The translations under genes were made by a program, and so were the position numbers. Below the pieces are notes generated by a model. It did not search any database. It saw nothing but the letters and a program-made list of their open reading frames with translations, and had not been told where the DNA came from. This document shows, piece by piece, positions 1 to 7,614 of a stretch of 64,000 nt of DNA. The stretch lies in NCBI GenBank assembly GCA_003023195.1, contig PXRX01000008.1, positions 37,159 through 101,158 of the forward strand. The letters run 5' to 3'. Within the stretch, counting starts at the first letter, position 1. Every line of letters begins with the position of its first letter. The DNA is from Halobacteriales archaeon QS_8_69_26 (lineage in GTDB: Archaea; Halobacteriota; Halobacteria; Halobacteriales; SW-7-71-33).

Positions 1-478
1 TGACCGCGAGCAGCAGGGCGCCGCCGGGCCGGAGGACGCGGGCGAACTCGGCCAGCGTCCCCGGCGCCTCCTCGCGGGGGACGTGCAGGAAGGAGGCACA
101 CGCCCAGACGCCGTCGAGGGCGTCGTCCCGCACCCCGAGGCGGCGCATGTCCATCCCGGCGGCCTCGGCCGGGACCCCTTCCCGTTCGATCCGGTCCCGT
201 GTCTGGGCCAGGAACGCGCGGGTCACGTCGACGGCCAGGACCGAACACCCCCGGTCGGCGAACGCGGCGGACTCCCAGCCGGGGCCGCACCCGGCGTCCA
301 GCACCCGCGGTCGCTCCCCGGACCCGCCGGGCGAGGGATCCAGGGCGTCGAGGAACAGCTGGCGCTGGTCGCGGACCACCGAGCGGTCGCCGTGCCGGCG
401 CTCGTACTCCTCGGCGACGGACTCGTAGGTCCCGACGGTTTCGGAGAGGTCCGCCCGGGACCCGTTCGGATCGCTCAT
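1..478 (-). CDS. Class I SAM-dependent methyltransferase (3' part cut by window edge)
   Basis: Minus-strand frame from the ATG at 478 runs off the left edge after about 158 residues. It starts MSDPNGSRADLSETVGTYES and carries the glycine-rich SAM-binding motif VLDAGCGPGW at residues 59-68, the acidic end of beta 2 (AVDVTR) and the post-motif RVLRPGGALLL, all typical of Rossmann-fold methyltransferases such as UbiE-like enzymes. The substrate cannot be told from this part. It is divergent from the truncated transporter that follows. Family assignment is firm; the specific reaction is unknown. Confidence 0.85.
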   Translation of the reverse strand, partial: MSDPNGSRADLSETVGTYESVAEEYERRHGDRSVVRDQRQLFLDALDPSPGGSGERPRVLDAGCGPGWESAAFADRGCSVLAVDVTRAFLAQTRDRIEREGVPAEAAGMDMRRLGVRDDALDGVWACASFLHVPREEAPGTLAEFARVLRPGGALLLAV

Positions 479-575
479 CGACCGGACCGACGACGCCGGC
501 GACAATAACCGGATCGGAACCCGGACGACGCGGCGGCGAACCCTCCGGGGTCCGGAAACTCGCCGCAATTCGTCG

Positions 576-1118
576 GTGGATCCGGGAGGCTTGCGGTTCG
601 CCCGCACGGAGGCCGGCCTTCTGCTGACGTTCATCGGCGTCCTCGGGGTGTTGAACCAGGGCGTCCTCGTCGGCCGCCTGGCCCGACGGGTCGAGGAAGC
701 GCGACTGGCGACCGCCGGGGCCGTCCTCCTGCTCTGCAGCCTCGGGGCGCTCCCGTTCGCCCCGGTGATCGGACGTGCGGTCTCCGGCGGTCGGACGGCG
801 TTTCTCACCCCGGATCTGCTGGCCCTGCTCGTGGTGCTGGCGGGGCTGTCGCTGGGCAACAGCCTCCTGAACGTCTCGCTGTCGACGCTGGTCTCCGCGG
901 CCGCCTCGGCCGCCACCCAGGGGTCCGCGTTCGGCATCGCCCAGGGCGCGGGATCCCTCGGACGGACGGTCGGCCCGCCGGCGATGGCCGCCCTCTACGC
1001 CGCCGCGGGCTTCCAGTCGCCCTTCCTCGCCGGGGCGCTCCTCCTGGTCGTCGTGGTCGTCATCGTCGCACGGATCGCTACCCAGCGGGCGGTCGAGTCC
1101 CGGAGCGGGACTGCCTGA
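576..1118 (+). pseudogene. C-terminal half of an MFS transporter
   Basis: A 180-residue frame beginning at GTG 576 reads as the second half of a major facilitator: about five hydrophobic helices (roughly residues 12-30, 43-62, 78-98, 115-135 and 145-170), with the loop VGRLARRVEEARL resembling the cytoplasmic loop after helix 8. MFS proteins normally have about 400 residues and 12 helices, so the first half is missing. Only 97 bases separate it from the methyltransferase start and no N-terminal half is readable there. The likely explanation is deletion of the 5' half, leaving a remnant; a free-standing half transporter is less likely. Confidence 0.6.
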
Positions 1119-1207
1119 CGGAGTGGGGGACCTCCCGCCTGGGAGTGGATTCCCGCGCCCCCGGGACCGTCCCTACTCCTTTAGTCCGGGCGTACGATGG
1201 TCCGTGT

Positions 1208-1606
1208 ATGTACGAGGTGTTACTCTGCGTCGACCGCAGTGAAGCGCGGGCGAAGGCGGCCGCGCGAACCGTCGCCGACATGCCGCTCGACCGGGAGGAG
1301 ACGCGGGTCTCCGTGCTGCACGTCTTCGGGGAGAACCCCTCCGGGGCGTCGGTCAACCAGGTCGCCGCGGCCCGCCGGGCCCGGGACCGCCTGACAGAGG
1401 CAGGGTACGACGTCCGCCTCCTGGAGACCAGCGGGGATCCCGCCGTGGGGATCGTCGACACCGCCGAGGACGAGGACGCCGACCTGGTGGTGGTGTCGGG
1501 CCGCAAGCGGTCGGCGACCGGGAAGCTCCTGTTCGGCTCGACGACCCAGGAGGTCATGCTCGAACTCGACCGGCCGGTGCTGGCCTGCGAGACGCCCGAG
1601 GAGTGA
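1208..1606 (+). CDS. UspA-family universal stress protein
   Basis: A 132-residue alpha/beta protein starting MYEVLLCVDRSEARAKAAAR. It has the usual Usp layout: first strand with a conserved Asp, a DADLVVVSGRKRS segment and the nucleotide-loop type sequence GKLLFGSTTQEVMLELDRPVL near the C-terminus, the position of the G-2x-G-9x-G(S/T) ATP loop. Length matches single-domain Usp proteins. The start at 1208 is chosen because a TATA-like CCTTTAGT at 1178-1185 lies 27 bases upstream, as in leaderless haloarchaeal mRNAs; an in-frame extension upstream to 1145 lacks this support. Likely a cytosolic stress or nucleotide-sensing protein. Confidence 0.85.
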   Translation: MYEVLLCVDRSEARAKAAARTVADMPLDREETRVSVLHVFGENPSGASVNQVAAARRARDRLTEAGYDVRLLETSGDPAVGIVDTAEDEDADLVVVSGRKRSATGKLLFGSTTQEVMLELDRPVLACETPEE

Positions 1607-1613
1607 AGCCGGG

Positions 1614-1700
1614 AACCGGACCGGATCGCCAGGGGGGAACCGGACCGGATCGCCAGGGGGGAACCGGACCGGATCGCCAGGGGGGAACCGGACCGGATAA
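1614..1700. repeat. 24-bp tandem repeat, about 3.6 copies
   Basis: The unit AACCGGACCGGATCGCCAGG plus four G begins at 1614, 1638, 1662 and 1686; copies are identical until the last one breaks off. It sits between the convergent ends of the UspA gene and psmB. No spacers are present, so it is not a CRISPR. It may act as a transcription barrier or be a simple slippage array; no function is visible. Confidence 0.85.
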
Positions 1701-1728
1701 CGCGTGACGGAGTCGAGAACTGTCGAGC

Positions 1729-2445
1729 CTACAGGACTTCGTCGAAGTCCTTGTGGCCGTGGATGTCGACGCCGTCGCCCGTGATTTCGGCGAGGAAGAC
1801 GCCGTTCCCGGAGCCGGTGTCGCGCTCGACGGCGCTCCTGACGGCGCGGGCGGCGACCGTCTTTGCCTCCTCGTTCGAGAGGCCCTCCTCGTACTCCTGT
1901 TCGAGGGTACCGTAGGCGAGCTGGAGGCCGCTGCCGGTGACGGTGTAGTCGTCGGGCATCACGCCGCCGGCGGGGTCGATGGAGTAGACGTGGTGGCCGT
2001 CGTCGTCGACGCCGCCGAGGATGGGGTTGATGGCGAAGAAGGGGCCGCCGCGGGCGAAGTTCCCCGCCAGCGTCGCCAGCCCCTCGATGGACATGTCCTC
2101 GCCGCGCCGGGCCTCGTAGAGGTTGACCTCGGCCCGTAGCGAGGAGATGAACGACTGGGCGCCGCCGACCGACCCGACAAGGGTCAGGGCGGCGGTGGGG
2201 TGGATCTGCTCGACCTTCTGGACGTTCTTGTTGGCGACGAACCGGCCGGCGAGCGAGGCCCGCATGTCCGTCGCAATGACGACGCCGTCCTCGGTCGTGA
2301 GGCCGGCGGTCGTGGTGCCCGTCTCCGTGACGTTCTCCAGTGCTTCGTCGTCGGCGGGCGACTCGGGGAGCGAGCCGACCTCCGGCTCGTAGGGGCCCGG
2401 ACGCTCACGGTCGATGTCCGTGGGGTGATCCGTCGGGTGACGCAT
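1729..2445 (-). CDS. psmB: Proteasome subunit beta (archaeal 20S)
   Basis: 238 residues. An N-terminal propeptide of 43 residues ends in ...VTETG before the mature N-terminus TTTAGLTTEDG; Thr44 is the expected catalytic nucleophile exposed by autocleavage at Gly-Thr. The mature part has the conserved Asp17 and Arg19 (mature numbering, in ATDMRAS), a Lys near position 33-34, the GSVGGAQ turn and the C-terminal strand set of Ntn hydrolases. It builds the inner beta rings of the 20S core and degrades proteins unfolded by AAA ATPases such as the CDC48 protein encoded at 15987-18212. A TATA element CTTTTATGC about 27 bases before the ATG indicates a leaderless transcript. Confidence 0.97.
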   Translation of the reverse strand: MRHPTDHPTDIDRERPGPYEPEVGSLPESPADDEALENVTETGTTTAGLTTEDGVVIATDMRASLAGRFVANKNVQKVEQIHPTAALTLVGSVGGAQSFISSLRAEVNLYEARRGEDMSIEGLATLAGNFARGGPFFAINPILGGVDDDGHHVYSIDPAGGVMPDDYTVTGSGLQLAYGTLEQEYEEGLSNEEAKTVAARAVRSAVERDTGSGNGVFLAEITGDGVDIHGHKDFDEVL

Positions 2446-2466
2446 TGGCGGACCCTACTTCCCCAC

Positions 2467-2480
2467 CGCATAAAAGGGCG
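2467..2480 (-). promoter_or_regulatory. psmB TATA box
   Basis: Minus-strand CTTTTATGC centred near 2472, 27 bases before the psmB ATG at 2445. Spacing implies that transcription starts at or next to the start codon. Confidence 0.6.
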
Positions 2481-2676
2481 GCGTTCACCGGCGGGGATCG
2501 CCGGCGTGGATGCCCGTCGATCCGGCGTCCCACTCCCCGTCGATCCGGCGTCCTGTGCCCCACCGGATCGGCCCGGGACTGGGCGTCCCCCTTCCTGACG
2601 GATCCCGGCGGGTCGGTCCGGAAACCCGGCGGTGGAAGCGTGGAGAACGACGGCGAGAACGGGGGGTTCGTGCGCT

Positions 2677-2856
2677 TCAGGCGGTGCTCGCTCGGGTCTC
2701 CTCGAGGGCCTCCCCGAGGCTGTCGACGGCCCGGTGGACGGGCGGGGTCAGCCCGAACCGACCGAGGGCGAGCGCGACCGGCATCGCGACGATGCCGACC
2801 AGGACGGTCAACTGGTACAGCACGAACAGTGTGGCGTGGCGGAGCCGTTCGATCAT
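2677..2856 (-). CDS. Small membrane protein, 59 residues
   Basis: Reads MIERLRHATLFVLYQLTVLV and then a hydrophobic helix (about residues 9-33), followed by a basic turn and an amphipathic tail ending ETRASTA. One or two membrane passes are likely. A frame extension to 2928 exists, but a strong TATA-like run CTTTTATATA (minus strand, about 2883-2895) lies about 30 bases upstream of 2856 and would be inside that extension, so 2856 is preferred. No family name is recognised; similar short proteins are common in haloarchaea. Function unknown. Confidence 0.6.
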   Translation of the reverse strand: MIERLRHATLFVLYQLTVLVGIVAMPVALALGRFGLTPPVHRAVDSLGEALEETRASTA

Positions 2857-2882
2857 CGGGTGCTCAACCGTCGGTGGCCGGT

Positions 2883-2895
2883 AGTATATAAAAGT
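2883..2895 (-). promoter_or_regulatory. TATA box of the 59-residue membrane protein gene
   Basis: Minus-strand CTTTTATATACTACC is the most TATA-like sequence in the area and stands about 30 bases before the ATG at 2856, predicting a very short leader. Confidence 0.55.
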
Positions 2896-2928
2896 TATTT
2901 TGATAGAGTTGATGTAAGGGTCGATCAT

Positions 2929-3250
2929 ACTGGAAACGCGGCGGTGCTGTCTTGCGATTCAACTCTACTTGGATACATTCCAATCGGAGGGGACGAACGG
3001 CCCCCGAACGACCATGTACGGATATGTAGGACGGTGCGGACGGCCGTAATTCGCATGACTTATGGAAATTATGCGCTTCTCGTGCGCTTCTCGTGTGCCC
3101 CTCACGTTCGCGCTCTCGGCACCGTGGCGACCGCGTCGGTCGATACCAGGGGCCGTGTGGGACGGTTCCACGCCACACGTGACGGTTCGAAACCACTTGT
3201 CGGGGGTCAGAGCAGTGGACGGTCCGGGGCGAACGACGGGCGGTCCGCGG
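2929..3250. other. Intergenic stretch without a gene
   Basis: About 320 bases of lower GC than the neighbours. It holds a short direct repeat GCGCTTCTCGTGCGCTTCTCGT (split as two copies of GCGCTTCTCGT at about 3072) and no frame with coding character. Nothing else is seen. Confidence 0.5.
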
Positions 3251-3730
3251 TCACTCGCCCTCGCGGATCATCACGACGGCGTCCTCGTCGTTGTCGTAGT
3301 ACTCGGGGACCCGGCGGAGAGGTTCGAACCCGAACCGGCGGTAGAGCCGTTTGGCGGCGTCGTTGGACTCGCGGACTTCCAGTTTGACCGTGCTGACGTC
3401 GTCCATGACCGAGAGCGCCCGCGAGAGCAGCGCCGACCCGACGCCCTCGCCGCGGCGGTCCGGGTGGACCGCGAGGTTCTTGACGTGGCCGATCGGTCGG
3501 CCGTAGGTCCGGACCACGTCGGCGACGAGGAAGCCGACGACGGGGCCGTTCCCCCCGTCGACGTCGTCGAGGGCCACCAGGAACCGGGGGTTCCCGAGGA
3601 AGCCGTCGAACGCCTCGTAGGGCCACGGACTCGGGAACGACGCCCGTTCGATCCGGATGACCGCCAGCAGGTCCGCCCGCTCGGCCGGTCGGATCCGCAC
3701 GGGTGACGTCTCCCCGGGGACGGTGGTCAC
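3251..3730 (-). CDS. rimI: Ribosomal-protein-alanine N-acetyltransferase-like GNAT
   Basis: 159 residues from GTG 3730 (an in-frame GTG at 3700 is an alternative). The body shows RimI features: IERASFPSPWPYEAF near the N-terminus, the acetyl-CoA pyrophosphate loop RRGEGVGSALLSRAL (motif A, R/Q-x-x-G-x-G/A), LEVRESNDAAKRLYRRFGF (motif B) and a terminal YYDNDEDAVVM. The enzyme transfers acetyl from acetyl-CoA to protein N-termini in the cytosol. The reading frame stays open far upstream (to 5836), but that part is antisense to ctaAB and has no homology. Confidence 0.88.
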   Translation of the reverse strand: MTTVPGETSPVRIRPAERADLLAVIRIERASFPSPWPYEAFDGFLGNPRFLVALDDVDGGNGPVVGFLVADVVRTYGRPIGHVKNLAVHPDRRGEGVGSALLSRALSVMDDVSTVKLEVRESNDAAKRLYRRFGFEPLRRVPEYYDNDEDAVVMIREGE

Positions 3731-3872
3731 GGCCCGGAGTACGGACCCGACCGCAAAGAGTGTAACCCCCGCCGGGGGACGGGTTCGGGACTGACCGACC
3801 GCCCGATTCGACTGGCGCGTGCGGTCGCTCGTGTCCCGAGTCGGAGGGTGTCGGATCCCCCGGTGCGGTCGG

Positions 3873-4104
3873 TCACTCGTGTCCCGAGACGGGGACCGGT
3901 TCGTACGGTTCCTCCAGGTACTCGACGTCCGAGTCCGACAGCGAGACGTCGACGGCCTCGACGGCCTGTCGAGGTGTTCGATGCTGGTCGTGCCGACGAT
4001 GGGGGCGTCGACGACGTCCCTGTGGAGCACCCACGCCAGGGCCACCTGGGCCATCGTCAGTCCCTCCGCCTCGGCGACTTCCGCCACGCGCTCGTTTATG
4101 TAAA
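3873..4104 (-). pseudogene. C-terminal relic of an aldo/keto reductase
   Basis: The minus strand reads NERVAEVAEAEGLTMAQVAL, then AWVLHRDVVDAPIVGTTSIEHLD, which is the classic AKR end (helix, then the NADP-binding segment), followed after a single missing base by AVEAVDVSLSDSDVEYLEEP and VPVSGHE with a TGA at 3873-3875. The frame changes at about 3975, where GACAGGCC stands for an expected GACGAGGCC. Only about 75 of 300-330 residues remain. It lies between rimI and the ctaAB promoter, so the rest was probably lost by deletion. Confidence 0.7.
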
Positions 4105-4198
4105 CGCGGGGGCCGTCCGACCCGCGGTCGCCCGCAGATGTTCGGGATCGGAGGGGAGTGAAAACGGTCCGAATAAATGCACGGAGGTGCAAGCAGTA

Positions 4199-5809
4199 GT
4201 GAACGTGACCACCGAGGATCCGGACGACGAGCGGGCGGTTCCGTCGCTCCCGGACGAGGACGGTTTCCCGTGGCCCGTCGGCACTCACCGGCGGTTCACG
4301 GCACTGCTCGGGGCGACGACGATGGGGGTCTACCTGCTGGTGATCGCGGGTGCGACCGCCGCGGTGGCCGACGCGGCGGCGGCCTGCCCGACCTGGCCGA
4401 CCTGCCACGGCTCCCCCCTGGCGGCCCTGACCGACCCCGGTCTCGCCGTCGCCTGGGGGCACCGCCTGCTGGCGCTTGCGGTCGGGGTCGGTGCGCTGGT
4501 CAGCGGAGCGGCGGCACTGCTCGGACCGACGACCCGCCGGGTCAAAGTGGCCCTGGCCGTTCCGCTGGTGCTGTACCCGGTCCAGGTCGGCCTCGGCGCG
4601 ATGACCGTGACCGCCGGGACCCCCGCACTGCTCTCGGGTGCCCACCTCGCCGTCGGCGTGACCATCTTCTCGGGGCTGGTGCTCTCGCTGGCGTGGACGC
4701 TGGAGGCCGCCACCGCGACCCCCGGGGACTACCGGCCGCTCGACCCCGACCCTTCGCCGCCGGGGCGGGACGGTTCGGCCCCGATCGACCCGGCGGATCC
4801 GGACGGGGCCACCGGATCGCCCCCCGCTAACTCGCCCGCCGCCGAATCGTCCCCCGCCGACTCGCTCGCCGCCGAGTCGCCCGCCGACTCGCTCGCCACC
4901 GAGTCGCCCCCAGACGCCACGCCGGAGACGCCGACGGGACTGGCCCGGGTGAAGGCGCGGGCGACGGCGTACCTCCGGTTGACGAAGCCCAGGCTGATGT
5001 GGCTGCTCTGTCTCGTCGCCGTGGCCGCGATGGCCCTGGCCGCCGGTCCCACCCTCGACCCGGGAACGGTCGCCGCCACCCTCGCCGGCGGGGTGCTCGC
5101 CATCGGCGCGTCCGGCACCTTCAACCACGTGCTCGAACGCGACATCGACCGCCGGATGCAGCGCACCTCGGACCGTCCGCTGGTGACCGACCAGGTCGGC
5201 GTGCGCCGGGCGACGGCCTTCGGACTCGTCCTCGCGGCCGGGTCGATGGCGGCGTTCCTGTCCATCAACCCCCTGGCGGCGGTCCTGGGGCTTTCCGCCA
5301 TCGTCTTCTACAGCGTCGTGTACACGCTCTTGCTGAAGCCAAACACGGTCCAGAACACCGTCGTCGGGGGCGCGGCCGGCGCCCTCCCCGCACTGATCGG
5401 GTGGGCGGCGGTCACCGGGCGGGTCGAACTCCCCGGCGTGTTGCTCGCCGGGGTCATCTTCCTGTGGACGCCCGCCCACTTCTACAACCTGGCGCTGGCC
5501 TACAAGGAGGACTACGCCCGCGGCGGGTTCCCGATGCTGCCGGTCGTCCGCGGCGAGGCGGTCACTCGCCGGCACGTCCTGCTGTACTTCGGCGCGACCC
5601 TGACGGCGGCCGCGCTGCTGGCGGCGGTGACCGACCTCGGATTGCTGTACGCCGCCACCAGCGGCCTCGCCGGGGCCGCCTTCCTCTGGGCGGTCGTCCG
5701 CCTCCACCGCGAGCGCACCGAACGGGCCGCCCTCCGGTCGTTCCACGCCTCGAACGCCTACCTCGGGGCGGTGCTCCTGGCGGTGGTCGTCGACGCCGCC
5801 GTCGTCTGA
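4199..5809 (+). CDS. ctaB: Heme A synthase / heme O synthase fusion (CtaA-CtaB)
   Basis: 536 residues from GTG 4199 (GGAGGTG at 4182-4188 can serve as a ribosome site). Residues 30-172 are a four-helix CtaA/Cox15 half with the Cys pair in ACPTWPTCHG (C63, C69) and heme-ligand type histidines H88 (WGHR) and H149 (GAHL). Residues 172-250 are a hydrophilic Ala/Ser/Pro/Glu linker with internal repeats. Residues 255-536 are a UbiA-type prenyltransferase (CtaB) with the Asp-rich site NHVLERDID (309-317) and a second site around YKEDYARGG. CtaB farnesylates heme B to heme O and CtaA oxidises it to heme A for terminal oxidases, in the membrane. Such fusions are known in haloarchaea. Next gene starts 13 bases later. 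Confidence 0.93.
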   Translation: MNVTTEDPDDERAVPSLPDEDGFPWPVGTHRRFTALLGATTMGVYLLVIAGATAAVADAAAACPTWPTCHGSPLAALTDPGLAVAWGHRLLALAVGVGALVSGAAALLGPTTRRVKVALAVPLVLYPVQVGLGAMTVTAGTPALLSGAHLAVGVTIFSGLVLSLAWTLEAATATPGDYRPLDPDPSPPGRDGSAPIDPADPDGATGSPPANSPAAESSPADSLAAESPADSLATESPPDATPETPTGLARVKARATAYLRLTKPRLMWLLCLVAVAAMALAAGPTLDPGTVAATLAGGVLAIGASGTFNHVLERDIDRRMQRTSDRPLVTDQVGVRRATAFGLVLAAGSMAAFLSINPLAAVLGLSAIVFYSVVYTLLLKPNTVQNTVVGGAAGALPALIGWAAVTGRVELPGVLLAGVIFLWTPAHFYNLALAYKEDYARGGFPMLPVVRGEAVTRRHVLLYFGATLTAAALLAAVTDLGLLYAATSGLAGAAFLWAVVRLHRERTERAALRSFHASNAYLGAVLLAVVVDAAVV

Positions 5810-5822
5810 TCCCACCACGTCC

Positions 5823-6494
5823 ATGGCTACTAACAAACACGACCGCGTCGCACGCGACCTCCTCCCGGGCCGCCAGACGCTGCTGGTGCTCGGGGGACTG
5901 CTGATAGCGGAGTTCCTCGCGGTGGTGTGGTACTTCGCCCTGACCGACAGCGCGCCGACAGGCCTCCGGTACCTCGTCTACCCGTTCGTGTGGATCAACG
6001 TCGGCCTGCTGGCGGCCTGGCACACGAGCCCCGCCCCGGCGAGCGCCCGGGACCGGCGCATCGCGGCCGCACTCGCGGCCGGGTACGCCCTCCTGCTGGC
6101 GTACTTCGGGGGCGTGATCGGTCCCGGGACCGCCCTCGGCGGCGGCCCGGTCTTCGGGCTGTCGGTCCACTTCGTCTCCCCCGGCTGGGGGCCCGCCCTG
6201 GTCTACGGCGGCGAGTACCTCCAGGTCGCCGTCATCCCGTTCGAGGCGATCGGCTACGCCGCCCTCGTCTACCTGGTCTACGCGACGATCATCGACGCGA
6301 CGGGCGCGGCCGTCTCGGGCGTGCTCGGCCTGCTGTCGTGCGTCTCGTGTTCGTGGCCGATCGTCGCCTCCCTGGTCACGGGGGCGGTCGGGGGTAGCGG
6401 TGCCGCGATCGCCGTCTCCGCGTCCTACGACCTCTCGACGCTCGTGTTCGTGGTGACCGTCGCGCTCCTGTTCTGGCGGCCGTTCGAGCGGTGA
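5823..6494 (+). CDS. Unknown polytopic membrane protein downstream of ctaAB
   Basis: 223 residues, about six transmembrane helices (roughly 20-40, 49-66, 81-101, 131-153, 158-185, 200-219). A notable segment is GLLSCVSCSWPIVASLVTG, two cysteines spaced C-x2-C next to Trp-Pro inside or at the edge of a helix. No family name is recognised. It follows the heme A synthase gene by 13 bases and precedes the ABC exporter, so it is probably co-transcribed with them. A role in heme or copper handling for an oxidase is an inference from position and the Cys pair only. Confidence 0.75.
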   Translation: MATNKHDRVARDLLPGRQTLLVLGGLLIAEFLAVVWYFALTDSAPTGLRYLVYPFVWINVGLLAAWHTSPAPASARDRRIAAALAAGYALLLAYFGGVIGPGTALGGGPVFGLSVHFVSPGWGPALVYGGEYLQVAVIPFEAIGYAALVYLVYATIIDATGAAVSGVLGLLSCVSCSWPIVASLVTGAVGGSGAAIAVSASYDLSTLVFVVTVALLFWRPFER

Positions 6495-6540
6495 TCCGGG
6501 GCAGTGCCGGTCGGGGACCGGGAGTCACCGCCTCGTCGAT

Positions 6541-6668
6541 CGCCCGGAACTCGGGAGGCGCGTATCCGGCACCGCCGTTCGCCCGGAACTCGGGAGGCGC
6601 GTATCCCGCGCCGCAGTTCGACCGGAAACCGGGAGGCACATACCCCGCCCCGCCGTTCGCCCGGACAT
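6541..6668. repeat. 39-bp tandem repeat before the ABC exporter
   Basis: Copies begin at 6541, 6580, 6619 and 6658 with the unit CGCCCGGAACTCGGGAGGCG plus 19 bases; the third copy is diverged and the fourth is cut by the ATG at 6667. The period equals 13 codons, but neither strand gives a convincing protein. It fills most of the space between the membrane protein gene and the ABC ATPase gene. Confidence 0.8.
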
Positions 6669-7614
6669 GAGCGATCCGGCCGTCGAGGTGGAGAACGTCG
6701 CCAAGACTTACGGCGAGACGACGGCCCTCTCGGGCGTCTCGCTCTCGGTCGGGGAGGGCGAGGTGTTCGGCCTGCTCGGCCCCAACGGGGCCGGCAAGAC
6801 GACGCTGGTGCGTGCGATCACGGGGACGACGGCGGTCGACGAGGGGGCGGTGCGCGTGTTCGGGTCGTCACCGGGACGGATCGACCGGTCCAGGCTGGGG
6901 GTCCTCCCGCAGTCGTTCTCCCCGCCCGGACGGCTCACCGCCCGCGAACTCCTGTCGTACTACGGGGGTCTCTACGACCGGTCCCGGCCGGTCGATGCGG
7001 TCCTCGACGCAGTCGGGCTGGCCGACGCCGCCGACACCCGCTACGCGAACCTCTCCGGGGGGCAGCAACGGCGGGTCTGTCTCGGCACGGCGCTGGTCAA
7101 CGACCCCGACCTGCTGGTCTTGGACGAGCCGACGACCGGCATCGACCCCGCCGGCCGGCGCGAGGTGAGGCGACGGATCGCGGACCTCGCGGCGGGCGGC
7201 GCGACGGTGCTGTTGACTACCCACGACATCGACGAGACGGAGCGGCTGGTCGACCGCGTGGCCCTGCTCTCGGCCGGCGAGGTGGCCGCGACGGGGGCAC
7301 CGTCGGCACTGGTCCGCGAGCACGGCGGCGCACCACGGCTCGTGGTCGAGACGGCCGCCGGGCCGGAGGCCGTCGGCGACGCCTACGAGGTGGAGGCCAC
7401 CGACCGCGGGCTGGCGTTCCCCGGGGTCGACCCCTCGGGGATCGGCGGCGTGGTCGAGGCGCTCGACGATAGGGGCGTCGAGTACGCCGCCCTGCGCTGG
7501 TCCCGGCCGGGGCTGGAGGACGTCTACCTCCGCCTGACCGGTACCGGTACGACCCGGGTGACCGCCGGGAGCCTCAACGAGGTTGCCGGCGACGGTGGAG
7601 GTGGGTCGCAGTGA
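6667..7614 (+). CDS. ABC transporter ATP-binding protein
   Basis: 315 residues. Walker A GPNGAGKTT at 38-46, Q-loop LPQSFSPP, signature LSGGQQRR near 127, Walker B LLVLDEPTTGIDP near 149 and the switch His in TTHDID. The C-terminal 90 residues match the accessory domain of CcmA/drug-exporter type subunits (DUF4162-like position). It drives the permease encoded next, whose GTG start overlaps this stop by four bases, indicating translational coupling. Substrate unknown; position after ctaAB suggests a link to oxidase biogenesis but this is only contextual. Confidence 0.92.
   Translation: MSDPAVEVENVAKTYGETTALSGVSLSVGEGEVFGLLGPNGAGKTTLVRAITGTTAVDEGAVRVFGSSPGRIDRSRLGVLPQSFSPPGRLTARELLSYYGGLYDRSRPVDAVLDAVGLADAADTRYANLSGGQQRRVCLGTALVNDPDLLVLDEPTTGIDPAGRREVRRRIADLAAGGATVLLTTHDIDETERLVDRVALLSAGEVAATGAPSALVREHGGAPRLVVETAAGPEAVGDAYEVEATDRGLAFPGVDPSGIGGVVEALDDRGVEYAALRWSRPGLEDVYLRLTGTGTTRVTAGSLNEVAGDGGGGSQ

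Noticed and set aside
1614..1700. Possible CRISPR array
   Set aside because: The 24-base units are directly joined without spacers; same for the arrays at 6541, 21697 and 48611.
3181..3215. tRNA-like T-loop GGTTCGAAACC
   Set aside because: No acceptor or anticodon stem can be paired around it; no tRNA was found anywhere in the window.
3251..5836. 861-codon frame ending in RimI
   Set aside because: Only the last 160 codons are GNAT; the rest is opposite to ctaAB and low complexity. It does however contain the AKR relic.
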